In this document: positions 11,261 to 23,215 of the stretch, piece by piece
Layout of the letters: each line of letters begins with the position of its first letter
Numbering within the stretch: position 1 is the stretch's first letter
Source of the DNA: Bidens hawaiensis
Lineage: Eukaryota > Streptophyta > Magnoliopsida > Asterales > Asteraceae
Reading direction: 5' to 3'
NCBI GenBank assembly: GCA_021521415.1
Contig: JAIQDT010000676.1
Span: forward strand, 1-64,000
Length of the DNA stretch: 64,000 nt
Translations under genes and position numbers: made by a program
Notes under the pieces: model-generated
Told to the model about the DNA's origin: nothing
Database searches by the model: none
Seen by the model: the letters and a program-made list of their open reading frames with translations, nothing else

Positions 11261-12100
11261 ATTGATTTAATAGAAGTATGTAACCTTTTCAGTTATATTT
11301 TATAGATTGTTGCAAGTCTTGGTACTTGACTGATTTCTGACAAGTTGGCTTGTGAACTAGGAGGCTTGATGGATCAACAAGGTTCGTTGATGAGATTGCT
11401 ACTACTTTACAGGTATGGGTTTGCTTTTACTAATTTACAGACCTTTTTCTAATTAACATTTTACCTAAAATCAAGCTGAAATGATCGGTTATTGAATCGT
11501 ACTTTGGTTGCGCTAAATGGTAACCATTTTGTAATGATCATGAAGTTGGGAATGTGCCATACGTGCTTTTAAAATGGGTGTGAACAATTTTCAAAATCAC
11601 CAAAAGATATTGCAGATTTTCAAGATCTTCACGAGCTGCTCATAAAAGTTTTCAAATCAAATTTTCATGTGAGCTGCTTATAAAAGTTTTCAATTCAAAT
11701 TTTCATATTTTTTAAGTGTTGTGTAGGCACTTTTTGTGCATGTTTGAATATACGAAGAAGATGCCGGTAATCCAGTTGCATAATACTTTGACATTGATTA
11801 AGATGCTCCGAGAGGGAGTATTCATATCTAAATTATGTATTCATGACTTTGTCTTGCGTATAGTGGTGATTATAAAATAATGATACGCAAATTATCATAT
11901 ATTGCCTTATGTAATGATGATAATGGTGATTATAAAATAATTTGTTGTCTCTATGTGCAAGGAAAAGAAATAAATGGAACTTGAATTAATGCAAGTTTTA
12001 TTGTTTATCAGGTTGTTTTTCTATTTTTATTCTTTTATTCTGTACATGCCGACATACTTTTAAAATAATATTTGACGAATAGTTAAATACTGTGTGTAGG
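11261..12100 (+). other. AT-rich spacer, possible decayed intron/exon debris
   Basis: No supported gene. An 11625-11710 stretch contains a degenerate duplication of the motif GAGCTGCT(C/T)ATAAAAGTTTTCAA. The final 18 bases form the left target duplication of the SINE. Confidence 0.5.
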
Positions 12101-12432
12101 GCAAAAGTGAAATTGCACTAATTTTGATGTTATTTTACTAATCTTGTGAAAATAACGTTAAAAGTGGTGGAAAATTAATCAGGCATCATGTGGTGGCGTT
12201 GTTAGCCGAAAGACAATGATACATGCACCAATCGACCGGTGTGCCGATGGTTGAGTGTTATGTGCCTTATGTCCAAGGCTTGATGCAAAACTACTATCGA
12301 GCCGGGAGTCTCACCGGAAGCAGCCTCTCTATTCCTATGGGGTAGAGGTAAGGTTGTCTACTACATCTTATCCTACTCAGACCCTACCATAGCTTTGCTA
12401 TTGGTGGGATATACTGAGTACGATGATCATGA
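12101..12432 (+). mobile_element. SINE, 332 bp, with Au-like 3' half
   Basis: The 3' half carries the block ACCGGAAGCAGCCTCTCTA, then GGGGTAGAGGTAAGG, CAGACCCTACC and GGGATATACTGAGTA, which resembles the plant Au SINE family. It is flanked by a target duplication TTAAATACTGTGTGTAGG (12083-12100) and the same sequence with a 2-base CT insertion at 12433-12452, the length expected of target-primed reverse transcription. The 5' portion (GCAAAAGTGAAATTGCAC to GGTGGCGTTG) is longer than a standard Au SINE, and clear A and B boxes are not obvious. A minus-strand copy with the same 5' extension lies at 43043-43361, which supports the full 330-bp unit. Confidence 0.8.
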
Positions 12433-12452
12433 TTAAATACTCTGTGTGTAGG

Positions 12453-13514
<1,062 letters not shown>

Positions 13515-13760
13515 ATATTTCTTCTCATTCATCCTACTTATTCAAGGGTTATGGGGCAAAATCATTTTGGCAAATGAGTTATAATTTTCTTTTGAATTCT
13601 CTAATTTTTCATCTTATTTATCCTATCTAACCATGGGTCATGGGTCTAAACAATTTTGACAAATGACTTATAATTTCACTTCTAATTCTCTAATATCTTA
13701 TCTCATTCATCATAATTATTCATGGGTAATGGGTTAAAACAATTTTGGCAAATGTTGTAT
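13515..13760 (+). repeat. Minisatellite, about 3 degenerate units of 85-95 bp
   Basis: Repeated blocks read TCATCYTAYTTAT, CATGGGTYATGGG, CAATTTTGGCAAATG and AGTTATAATTT followed by TTCTAATTCTCTAAT. The third unit is incomplete. Confidence 0.75.
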
Positions 13761-13956
13761 ATAAAGATTTTTTTTCGAATTTGTAAATTTGAGATTGTGA
13801 ACTTCTTATTGTTTATATATTTTATTTCTTTTTTGCCTTTAATTTTGTTTTCTTATTGTTTGTACTATATATTTTATTTCCTTTTTATCTTCAATTTTTG
13901 TTCATTTTTTTTCTAAATAATGGATCTTATTTATTTTTATTATTTGATAAATCTCG

Positions 13957-13979
13957 TGTAATACACGGGTTCAAAAGCT
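13957..13979 (+). mobile_element. Helitron 3' terminus (body extends left)
   Basis: A CGTGT-AAT-ACACG hairpin is followed by GGTTCAAAAG and then CTAG, the usual layout of a plant Helitron 3' end (hairpin, about 10 nt, CTRR). The base after CTAG is C rather than T. The matching 5' end was not found, so the element length is unknown. Confidence 0.55.
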
Positions 13980-14008
13980 AGCAAACTATATATCAAATTA
14001 GGTTTTAT

Positions 14009-14022
14009 CCCCCCCCCCCCCC
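14009..14022. repeat. Poly-C run (14 C)
   Basis: An uninterrupted run of 14 C, a likely trouble spot for sequencing. Confidence 0.9.
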
Positions 14023-14385
14023 GGTATTACGGGGGTTGTTTTACGTTTTTCATTTTTTAATATTTATTTTTTGAATTTTAATTTCTTTATTGTAAGAAAG
14101 TTAATAATATACTTAAGATTTGATGATGAAAGGGTTTCACAAATAAATGATATGTTATGACCCGTTTAAAAACTATCTGGATTTGGTGACCCATGACCCG
14201 TTTATTTTTTTTTTACTATAAAATTGTTTCTTAATTATAAATAATATCTTTTTTTTAAATTGGATATTAATTTTTACTATATCCTTATTTTATAGGATTT
14301 TTCATATCAAAGATTTGGTAAGATTAATTTTTAATTTAATGAAATGTTATAACATGTTTAAAAGCTATCTGGGTTTAGTGAGATC

Positions 14386-14727
14386 CATACCTGTAAGGAT
14401 AAGAGACATAGGGCTAAAGAGAGAGCCAAAAAAGGATCTTTCATGTATAATCCTGTATAATCTCGAATGTTCTCAGTTCCGGTAGGTAGACCAAATAAGA
14501 CAATGCAAGCAAAAGTTTCTAGATTCATGGAGATATAGAATAGCATATAAGTTATCATGCTTGCATATTTATTATTTGAGTCTCCAACAATTATTCCAAT
14601 AATTACATATCCGATTTGCCCTATGGACGAATATGCAAGCATAAGTTTCATGTTTGTTTGAGTAATAGCAATGAGATTCCCCAATATCATGCTAAGAATA
14701 GCTAGGATTTTCAGAATAAGAAGCCTC
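14386..14727 (-). pseudogene. ndhB: Nuclear fragment of chloroplast ndhB (NUPT)
   Basis: The minus-strand translation contains [51 protein letters not shown] and [12 protein letters not shown], unmistakable parts of the plastid NAD(P)H dehydrogenase subunit B, a membrane subunit of the thylakoid NDH complex. Only about 114 codons are present. There is no start, the frame leaves ndhB at the CLLSL end, and several residues differ from what I know of the highly conserved plastid protein (for example NLETF where G is usual, and GLPTG where R is usual). The surrounding sequence is typical nuclear AT-rich DNA. It is therefore an old plastid insertion, possibly by way of mitochondrial DNA, and not a working gene. 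Confidence 0.9.
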
Positions 14728-15584
14728 TATTTACAAATAAATCAATCTTGTAGTTTGAGCAACCAGAGAGCTTTTAAAGGTTTCGTTTATATATATATAT
14801 ATATATTATAGATAGATTGGGATTTTATAAAGTGTTGTATAAATTAATAAAAGATTTGAAACGTATATTTTATTAATTAACTAGCCGAGTAAGTTGTTTT
14901 TCAAGTGGTTTGATCAAAAAGGATTGGGCCGCCTCTATCCTGTTTAGGTCCACCCTACTTCATTTTTATTTTTATTTTTTCTATTTTACTTATACAAGTG
15001 CTCGGTGATCATTTTTTAGCACAAGCATGGTAAACATTTGCTTAAACTTTTCAAGTGGCTGAAACTATTTCATAATTATTTTAAAATTTATATAATTTTA
15101 TCTTCCAGGAAGCTTAGAAATGTAAATAGCAAAAGTTAATGAATTAATATTATTTTATTTTCAAGGACAACGGAAAATATTAAAAAGAGAATATTTACAA
15201 GTATGAATGTTTCAAGTAATCCTGTTGAACATCACCAAATACCACATCCTGAATGAATTGTTTTTAAGGTTCATTTTTTGCTTTAGTTGAATCCAAATGT
15301 TTAAAATCCCAAGCGTTCTTTGTATTGCGGAAATCGGTATATCACAAAGAAATAATAATTTTCCGCACACATTTTATCTTATTATTTATTGATATTTACA
15401 TTTGTGTAACGATACTTATCGTGGAATAGTTGATTGAGTTGGAGTATCCGGAAATATCACAAAGTGATTCAAATAATCATTCCACATATGTTATACCTTT
15501 ATAGACATTTTTTACTCACATTTCTTACTTTGATCAATTGATCTCGTAAATGAATGCCAAAATGGATGTCATGACTCATGCGCA
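14728..15584. other. AT-rich spacer
   Basis: A short TA repeat lies near 14790-14810. No gene is supported. An imperfect inverted pair TTGCGGAAA...TTTTCCGCA occurs around 15335-15365. Confidence 0.5.
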
Positions 15585-15771
15585 ATGGTTGTTGCGTGCT
15601 TGCATATTATTAGAGAATTTATCTTTAGTGATAGTCAAGTAACAAATATTCAATATAGATGCCCTGCCATTTATTTCACGTATCTAACATGCAAATGGCA
15701 ACACAATACTCTAGATGGATATTTAAGGCGTGAAATTCTTACGGTGGGTAACTGGGTATCACCAATACATG
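15585..15771 (+). pseudogene. Unrecognised ORF, 5' side, split by Copia insertion
   Basis: An open frame of about 62 codons ends at the Copia target duplication ACATG (15767-15771). Removing the Copia and one duplication joins SPIH to AHLNAHRE in the same frame, which then stays open to a stop at 35710 with an Asp-rich stretch (SDDDDP). The upstream limit is unclear because other frames are also open nearby. I do not recognise the product. The continuous open frame across a 20 kb insertion is the main support that this was coding; without a homologue it could be chance. Confidence 0.4.
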
Positions 15772-16052
15772 TATTAGAGAATATATGTATATTATTAGAA
15801 TATATAGTGTATATTGTATTATGGCATGATTATCACAAAATATCATTGCCTAACTTAGATTGTATCTTGTATTTATATGACGTGAATGAATGAGAGAACG
15901 CAGGCAATTGATTTACCAATTATCATATATTGTATTATGGCATGATTATCACAAAATATCATTGCATAGCTTAGATTGTATCTTGTATTTATATGGCATT
16001 GAATGAATGAGAGAAAACAAGCAATTGATTTACCAATTATCATATTCTATAA
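15772..16052 (+). repeat. Copia 5' LTR with internal 116-bp tandem duplication
   Basis: It matches the 165-bp right LTR except that the segment beginning ATATTGTATTATGGC (15811) occurs again at 15927. The duplication is not in the right LTR, so it arose after insertion. Confidence 0.88.
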
Positions 16053-16060
16053 TGGTATCA
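16053..16060 (+). promoter_or_regulatory. Copia primer-binding site
   Basis: TGGTATCA directly abuts the LTR end, complementary to the 3' end of initiator-Met tRNA. Confidence 0.8.
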
Positions 16061-16666
16061 TTCCTCCAAAAAACCTAGCACCGGTCTTCTGTATCTCCGG
16101 CTCTTCTCACCAATCCCGTAACATACAATCTCCTGCACACCATCAATGGTTAACATACACCCAGCCCTCACGGTAAACAACATCTGAAATTTTGTCCCTC
16201 TCACACTAGATCTTGAAAACGGCCAATACACTTCATGGGTCGAATTGTTTACAACTCATTGTACCGTCTTTGAGGTACTCGATCACATCATCCCATCTAT
16301 GAGTTCCTCCTCCTCGTCGTCCGCTACTGATAAAGACAAAGACAAAGCGCAGGTCGTCCTTGCTTCTTGGGATCGACTAGACACAATTGTCAATGGATCT
16401 ACGGTACCATATCTCAAAACCTACTCATGAATGTCATAAAACCAAAAGCTACTGCAAAAGAGACCTAGGATGCCATTGCTAATCTATTTCAAGACAATCA
16501 AGCTTCTCGTGCCATAGCCTTGAAAACTCGCTTAAACAACACTAAACTGGAATCTTTTCCGAATATTTCCTCCTAAAGGTCATTGTTGATCAATTGGCTA
16601 ACGTTGGAGCGCTAATGTCCGACCCAGATCTTGTACTACAGTTGGTCACCGGTCTAACAAATACCG
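16061..16666 (+). pseudogene. gag: Copia gag, 5' part
   Basis: The translation shows scattered Copia gag motifs in shifting frames: LENGQYTSW..LF, VLDHIIPS, WDRLDTIV, NLFQDNQASRA, VDQLANVGA and LVTGLTNT. These match the plant UBN2-type gag polypeptide, which forms the virus-like particle. Frameshifts and stops show decay. The frame GLTN-T is cut at 16666 by the gag-only LTR element and resumes at 18715 with EYDAIG. Confidence 0.8.
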
Positions 16667-18709
16667 TGATGCAGTTTCGGAAGCGATCAATGGCTCGAGA
16701 GACTCGTGATTTACAAAGACGATAGAATCGAACCAAAGGTTCCAAGAGCAATGTTCTTTTATATTAAACTTAATCAAAAAACTAATCAACTAACAACCAT
16801 CTAACCCTATTTATACTAAACAAAGGAAATCAGATAAACATGGAAACGGGATAAACGTAAAATAATAAAAAATAAACTAATAATTTAAAAGATTTCAATT
16901 TCCTATAATGCTCCTGCATCATACTCCCCATCTTCGAAAAAACTCATCCTCAAGATTTGACTTAAAACCAAAGCCACCTGGATCGAAAGGAACATCAACC
17001 CGCTCTTTATTTATTATCACCATGACATGCCCCAACAATTCAACTTTGCAAAACGCCTCACGCGACTTTGAATGTATACCACCCCGGTCGAATGTAGCAT
17101 TAGAACGGTTCGTGTTTGCTCTCGACTTTACCCGCTCAACTAATTGAACTTCACGAGCCGCCTCACCCGACTCTAAACTCGTACCACTATTGGTTTGTCG
17201 GGTCTCTCCACCTCCTTCTACCCATCTTCGAAAAAGACTCGTCCTCGAGTCTTGAGAGCGTCGAAAAGATCTTCTTCTTTTTTTACACGTTGAAGAAACT
17301 TAAAAAATAACTTTTTATTTGACGTGTTTGCTCCATATGCATAATGTAAATCACTAGATGTTTCATTGGGTGGGTTTTTATGAACAAAAGTGATAGAAAA
17401 AATCCCCACTTAGACTCCATTAATATTCTCATGAAGGTTATTAGTCACTACATTAGACTTGGATGACACACATGTCTTAGGTTTGTGCATGGGCACCATG
17501 AATACATCCTTAATGGATAAGGAAAAGGATTCTTATCCCCATTAAAAGATATCTATTCACCAATTGGAATATTTATTCCATTTTGAATGCCCACAATAAT
17601 AGGAATGCTATCTTTTGAATATTTTGTCAAACCACCTTCTTTTGAAAACCAGTATCTTCCGGCATGAAAAAAGGAATTACCTAAGGTTGAGATTGAGTCC
17701 CACCACCATCCCTAGGACCAATAATCACCACCGTAAGGCCACCAATAGCCACATTCAAATCTTCGATAAACGTATTTAACAAATTTTCACGATCGTTGAC
17801 GACAACTTTTTCATCTTCTCGATCGGTAACTCCGCTAATTGCTCGTTGTACCCATATATAGTCTTCCTTGTTCATCTCTTCATCTCCATAATCATCAAAA
17901 CAAGGAGGCGAATGGTAAATAACGTCATCGTCTTCAGGATGCTCCTCCTTCCCTTGATTATCATCCCAGATGGCATATCTTGGGTTAGTTTCCTGGATCT
18001 CGCGACCATCGCCATCTTCAGGAAAATCAGCCCTCTCTTCATCAAAACAGGGTTCATCTCCCGAATAACACGGACGCACCGGTTCGTAGAACCAGGGTTG
18101 GTGACCGCCAAACGGATGCTGTTCTTCGTCGCCACCTTCGTCCCAGACGACGGTGCTCGACTCGGTTTCCGCCTTGCGCGTCTTGCGTTGTAACTCGAGA
18201 TCATAGACTCGTTTTCGGAGCCGTTCAATCTCTTCAAGATCCCGGACTCGTTGTCGAAGTCGGTTGGATCTTCATAAGATCCCGTGGGTCAGAACAGACT
18301 GCACTGCTGCCTCGGTCGGCGACTCTGCGAGTAGGAAATCGATCTTCTCCACGAGCACGTGAATAGAAAACACTTCTGTCGTTGCCTCAGTCGGCGAATC
18401 TACGATCAAGCAAGTGTTCACCACCACGTCGAGCCATTTGAGAACCAAAAGCTCTGATACCAACTGATGTAGTTTCGGAAGCGATCAATGGCTCGAGAGA
18501 CTCATGATTAACAAAGACGACCAAAGGTTCCAAGAACAATGTTCTTTTATATTAAACTTAATCAAAAAACTAATCAACTAACAACCATCTAACCCTATTT
18601 ATACTAAACAAAGGAAATCAGATAAACATGGAAACGAGATAAACGTAAAATAATAAAAGATAAACTAATAATTTAAAAGATTTCAATTTCCTATAATGCT
18701 CCTGCATCA
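16667..18709 (-). mobile_element. Small non-autonomous LTR retrotransposon with gag-like ORF (TR-GAG/LARD type)
   Basis: LTRs 16667-16921 and 18465-18709 begin TGATG(C/T)AG and end CTGCATCA, flanked by a perfect 5-bp duplication TACCG (16662-16666, 18710-18714). On the minus strand a primer site TGGTATCAGAGC (18451-18462, initiator-Met tRNA) follows the right LTR, and a polypurine tract AAGATGGGGAGTA abuts the left LTR. The 1.54 kb interior has a gag-like ORF but no protease, RT or integrase, so the element must have moved using another element's enzymes. The LTRs are closely similar, with a 10-bp length difference. Confidence 0.92.
17681..18265 (-). CDS. Gag-like coiled-coil/acidic protein of the 2 kb LTR element
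   Basis: The open frame reads from about 18265 to the stop at 17681 (about 194 codons). The first part is a heptad-like basic helix (RLRQRVRDLEEIERLRKR and onward), then TESSTVVWDE, NPFG-like HPFGG, and a long acidic tail with YHSPPCFDDYGDEE. This resembles the N-terminal gag of some plant Gypsy elements, without the zinc knuckle. A one-base shift near 18265 separates it from an upstream frame containing DPRDLM, so the original gag probably began further upstream near the primer site. Its likely role is particle assembly; that is inference. Confidence 0.55.
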   Translation of the reverse strand, partial: NRLRQRVRDLEEIERLRKRVYDLELQRKTRKAETESSTVVWDEGGDEEQHPFGGHQPWFYEPVRPCYSGDEPCFDEERADFPEDGDGREIQETNPRYAIWDDNQGKEEHPEDDDVIYHSPPCFDDYGDEEMNKEDYIWVQRAISGVTDREDEKVVVNDRENLLNTFIEDLNVAIGGLTVVIIGPRDGGGTQSQP

Positions 18710-18714
18710 TACCG

Positions 18715-19591
18715 AGTATGATGCTATCGGTATGTTTATTAGCCAAACTATCCCTCTACCGACTTTCTCTCAAGCTAGATCTAGACTCACCCAAGAAGAA
18801 ACCAGGAGGGTCGGATTTGCCTCGAACGCCTTTACGAGAATAGCTCTACTCACCACAACATAAAACCCACCACGTGAAGGTTCTATTCGGGGCTCCGCAA
18901 GTTCGAACTATGACAACTGTGGCACTTATGATTCTTCACAACGCGGTCGTGGTCGTGGAACTCGTGGCCAGGGTCGAGGTCGATCTCGCGGGAGAGGTTA
19001 TTCTGGACAAAACAACACTCATGGCCAACCCCATAAAGGAGCACACTTTCCAACATACAATAATCAGCAGGGAACCCATGCACCATACACCAACATGCAC
19101 AACCCACCAGCTCCTCACACTACCATACCCTTCACCAATCGGCCACCACTTAACCCAGGAATTAACTATCAACTTGGATTACTAGGCCCAGCACCCCAGG
19201 CCCATTTCAACCAAGCCCACTACTAGCACATGCCACAACAATCACCACAACAGTATGCTCCTCACCATGGCATTCCGACTAATATCGAGCAAGCGTTCCA
19301 AACCATGACTTTAAATCCAGACCTCCAATGGAACCTTGACTCCGGTGCAATGAATCATATGACCAACACGACAGGTACACTCTCATCTTATTTCAATAAT
19401 AGCACTTTGAATAATATTGTCATGGGAAACGGGTTCCAAATTCCCATAATCGGGACCGGTTACACCAAACTACATACAAACTTTAAACCCTTACATGTCA
19501 ACAACATTCTTTATGCACCAAATCTCATTAAAAATCTCTTATCTGTTCGCCGCCTTTCTATTGATAATATGATTTCCATTGAATTTGACTC
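18715..19591 (+). pseudogene. Copia gag 3' part and protease
   Basis: Resuming after the TACCG duplication, the frame reads EYDAIGMFISQTIPLPTFSQ, then an Arg/Gly-rich tract (SQRGRGRGTRGQGRGRSRGR) in the place where many Copia gags have a zinc knuckle, a Gln/Pro/His-rich linker, and the aspartic protease with the active-site motif WNLDSGAMNHM near 19330-19360 followed by ILYAPNLIKNLLSVRRL. An in-frame stop at about 19227 breaks it. The protease frame ends with IEFD at about 19585, where the Gypsy LTR begins. Confidence 0.85.
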
Positions 19592-20545
19592 AACAGCACA
19601 TGTTGAGTGAGTTTACCACCAGTTTTGCAATAACATAAGGATAATATAATAAATAAGCAAAACGTAATAAATGCGGCAATAAAATCAAACCATAAGCATG
19701 TAAGTTGTCAATTAAACCATTGCCAAGCGAATCGGGCGCCGGTAAATCAACCATAAGCATATAAGAATAACAAGACCGTTGCCAAGCGAATCGGACGGTG
19801 GTCAATAGAATGAGAACCCTCTCCAAGGGGCTATGTCAAACGAATGAATACAATAACACATAAGCACATAACAAGTAGATTTGATTAATCACACGCAATT
19901 ACACGTTTGCTATTTTTGATATGTATGTATAGTATTATATACGCATATGTCCCCAAAACGTTTATGAAAATCGAGTAAAATAGGGAATGATAAAACTCAC
20001 CTGATCGATTAAGCCAAACGGGAATTAATATGTCAAGAAAGTGGAAATCACGCTCTTCGAGAATTATCGACAAGAATCCTAATTAAATAATATTGAATGA
20101 ATTATAAATGAGGCAATACGTATAACGAATTTAGGATTTCGATATGATTTGAGTTATATTTATGGTGGGATACGTTATGGATTGAACGATTGATCTCTAC
20201 GGATTATTGTTATTATTTAATTATAAGAACCATTGTTTGTTATAAAAATCGGGTTTACGTATAATTAGTTCTAAATAAATATGAGTTGAGATCTATAATA
20301 ATAAATGTTTAAATATATAATTATCGTAAAATTTATATTTTGGAATTTTTAACGAGATCCGATGGTAAAATATATTAACATGTTTAATATGTTTATTATA
20401 ATTTTATTTAAAACGAATAACAATATATGTGTGTATATATATATATATATAATAAATAAAAGCAACTTTATAAAATATTTTAACAAGAACCCTCAATATT
20501 AATACCGGGTTTTAATAAAATAACAATGATTTATTATTATTAATA

Positions 20546-20592
<47 letters not shown>

Positions 20593-21656
20593 CGAAAACT
20601 TGAAACGAAATTAATCGACACGAAACGTTTAACTTTCATGACATCGATTTGAACAAAATATTGTTTATTTCATATTTTATTATTAATTATAAAGTATTAT
20701 GAATGATTAAAACAATTAAAACAAATCAGAAATAAAATACCATAAAAAAATATGGCCGGCCGGGACTCGAACCCGCGCCTATGGCCGGTTCAACGTATTA
20801 ACACACACACCCTAGCCAAACACCCTAGCCATCTAGGCTAGGGTGTCAGTTGGTTAGGACTTGTAAACAGAACCATTTATACAAAAGATGATTATAACCA
20901 GTTTTGATCAAAACCCTAACTATGAAATTGATTAATCCGTCAATCGTTCGTTAAATTAAGGTTAGCGTTTTTGATTATTGATGATCGACGAGTAGTGTAT
21001 GTATCTCAATTACCTCTAACGATGACGGAAACCAGGAGAACAACGAACTCGGACTCGGCGTCAAGAACAGATCGAACAGGCGTTTTACGGCCAAACTTAT
21101 TGCAATTAAGAATAGGGTTTGATTCGTCGGCCTATGAGGGAGGTGCAGCCATGAGTAATTGAATTATAATGCATCTTAGATTATATAAACGATTCTAGGT
21201 TAAGTCGGTTATCAATTATATCAATTCGTATCTAGTTTTGATCTTGTTTCTTAATTAAATGGGTTGTTTAGGCCGATAATGATACGGGAAATCACAAACT
21301 TGATTAAATTCTTAGTTTAGATCGTAAATTAGGGCTCAAGAAATCTTAACGGGTACGGGTTTCGGGTTAACGGGCATATTTAACTAGTTACGGATCACGG
21401 GTTATAAAGATGATATATTAAATTTACAGATCTTGCAATTTAGTCCTTGTGGGTTCTAGATGGGAACAATATAGGCTTTAAGTTTAAATTTTTGGGTTAG
21501 AAATGTATATTTCCAAAGTTGAATATATATAAAATAAACAAATATAAATTGTATTACTCGATAAACGCGATCCTTTTCGGTGTTAGAATTTCCCGAGTCT
21601 AAAACGGGTCGGGTTATAAATACCAAATACGGGTTTGGAAAATCTAAGTTGTTACA
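19592..21656 (-). repeat. Gypsy 3' LTR, left edge truncated
   Basis: Paired with 24051-25827 and 32371-32636. The inner end is GTTGTTACA next to the polypurine tract. The small ORFs at 19590-19826, 19885-20073 and 20971-21162 recur in the other LTR simply because the LTRs are copies; nothing suggests they are genes. Confidence 0.88.
20754..20870. other. tRNA-like motifs and hairpin within Gypsy LTR
   Basis: The minus strand carries GCGGGTTCGAGTCCCG, a perfect Pol III B-box/T-arm sequence. Forty bases away lies a perfect stem CACCCTAGCC-ATCTA-GGCTAGGGTG, followed on the plus strand by CAGTTGGTTAGGAC, which resembles a tRNA D-arm. The same block is at 25193-25308, where the B box has one substitution. 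The two tRNA-like parts point in opposite directions, so this is not a normal tRNA gene. Confidence 0.45.
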
Positions 21657-22439
21657 GTTTCCCCTACTTTAGGGAATTTCGTCCCAAAATTAAGGAATAC
21701 CACAACATCATCGTTTGAAAACAATTATACTTCTAACGAAATATCATAACATAGAACTCCTAATAACCGAAGCAACGTTTCAAATGACAATCCGATAAGG
21801 GCATTTATATATAGGATGTACCAGCGGCGTATCCACCACGTCCTTATCTTCTCCTCACTTGTACCGTTACCCAAGCTACTTTAGGTTCTAAATCATGACA
21901 CACAATTTTACGTATTATGATTTCCATGCGAGGACTCGAATAATTATGTTCCGGACCATAATTACTCTTCTCGTCAGATGGTCCGCATAACTCGTTTCAT
22001 CATGTGGGTTATAACACATTTTAAATCATCATTTTGAAAGAATCAAAAATTTAAAATTCAAAAGGTAATAAAGGACCGAGTTTGATTAATAAAACCATGT
22101 AATTCTTGTTATATCTTTTGATTATTAAGAGTAAGATTTGGAAATCAAAAGAAAATGGGTTTCTTGAAACAGACGCTATAATGAATTAGGATGGGTATGG
22201 ATAAGCTAATAAGGTAAGAATACCAAAAACCTAACAAAGTATAAAAGGAAACGCCATTCATAAGAAGAAACGTGCAACATAGTTCAACAAAATCACCAAA
22301 TGTCACAAATAACCAAAGAGTCAATACGATACCAAAAAAGCAGAAAAGACGATATAGTCTTAAAATGGAAATAAATAAGGAAATAAAAACTTCAAAATCT
22401 TCAAAGATCTTCAGTTTTGGTTGGCTTGATTTCCTTGAC

Positions 22440-22709
22440 TTGGAGCACTTGAGTTGTTCAAACCAGCAAAGGAGCTTAGTAGCATTCTCCTCGCCAACAT
22501 AAGAAGGGGGTTTAGCACTTGTAAAGTTCTTGTAGTTGGAAATTGTTTGGTGTAGCTGAAGTAGCGGATCCACTAGAGTTGATATTTTGCAGTTGAGCCA
22601 CGATCTCGGGTAAAGTAGTAGTGAATTCCTTAGTGATTCTAGCAGCCAGACGGCGATCATGAGGGGTCGACGAACGACGATGATTACGACGATGAGCGTG
22701 CGAAGACAT
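22440..22709 (-). pseudogene. gag: Gag N-terminus remnant of nested Gypsy element
   Basis: From the ATG at 22709 the frame reads a basic start (MSSHAHRRNHRRSS), a LPEIVAQLQNINSS segment, and, after a one-base shift near 22525, KNFTSAKPPSYVGEENATKL and LLCWFEQL. This is the usual start of a Tekay-type gag, where an F-x-x-x-K-P-x-x-F-x-G block is followed by W-F-E. The rest of gag is gone. Confidence 0.65.
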
Positions 22710-22944
22710 TCTACGAAGATCAACAATGAGAATATGTAAGATGACAGGTGAGCTGTAGGAATGAGTTAATACGAAATTACGGGGATGCATACGTATATGT
22801 ATATGTATGTTTATGAATTATTACTAGTGAAGACTCGATGACGAGTCAAGAATTAAAATAATATGTATGAGATTGAAGCATTTAAGTAAATGAACAATGT
22901 TTTTATAAGACTTTCCAAGAATAACACAATCAAGCATATCAAAC

Positions 22945-23215
22945 TAGTTGACCTCCCATGAGCTTTCCATGGCAATTTGAATGGCCCAACTAAATAAAAC
23001 AACATAAAGTTTGTGAATTGGCCTCCCATGAGCGTTCCATGGCAATTTGTTGGCCCAATTCGAATAACGTGTAATAAACAATTGAGTTGATCAGCCCATG
23101 AGCGTGTACATGGCATTTAAGTGACCCAACTAATTAACGAATTATCGAATCAATGGAGTTGTTCGGACCATGAGCGTTACATGGTGTTTAACCGACTCAA
23201 CTAAATATCGAATCA
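22945..23215. repeat. Degenerate tandem repeat in Gypsy leader, about 4 units
   Basis: Four units of roughly 65-75 bp share CCCATGAGCGTTCCATGG, then GCAATTTG and GCCCAACTAA. A separate two-unit repeat with TAACCGTTTAGCCGGTTA follows at about 23390-23445. They lie in the untranslated leader of the element. Confidence 0.75.

Noticed and set aside
14358..14690. A functional ndhB gene
   Set aside because: Only about a quarter of the gene is present, with altered conserved residues and no promoter or start context.
20754..20830. A true tRNA gene
   Set aside because: The B-box arm and the D-arm-like motif are on opposite strands, and there is no cloverleaf.
22945..23215. CRISPR-like array
   Set aside because: The units are degenerate, without constant repeats and unique spacers, and the DNA is eukaryotic; it is a retrotransposon leader repeat.
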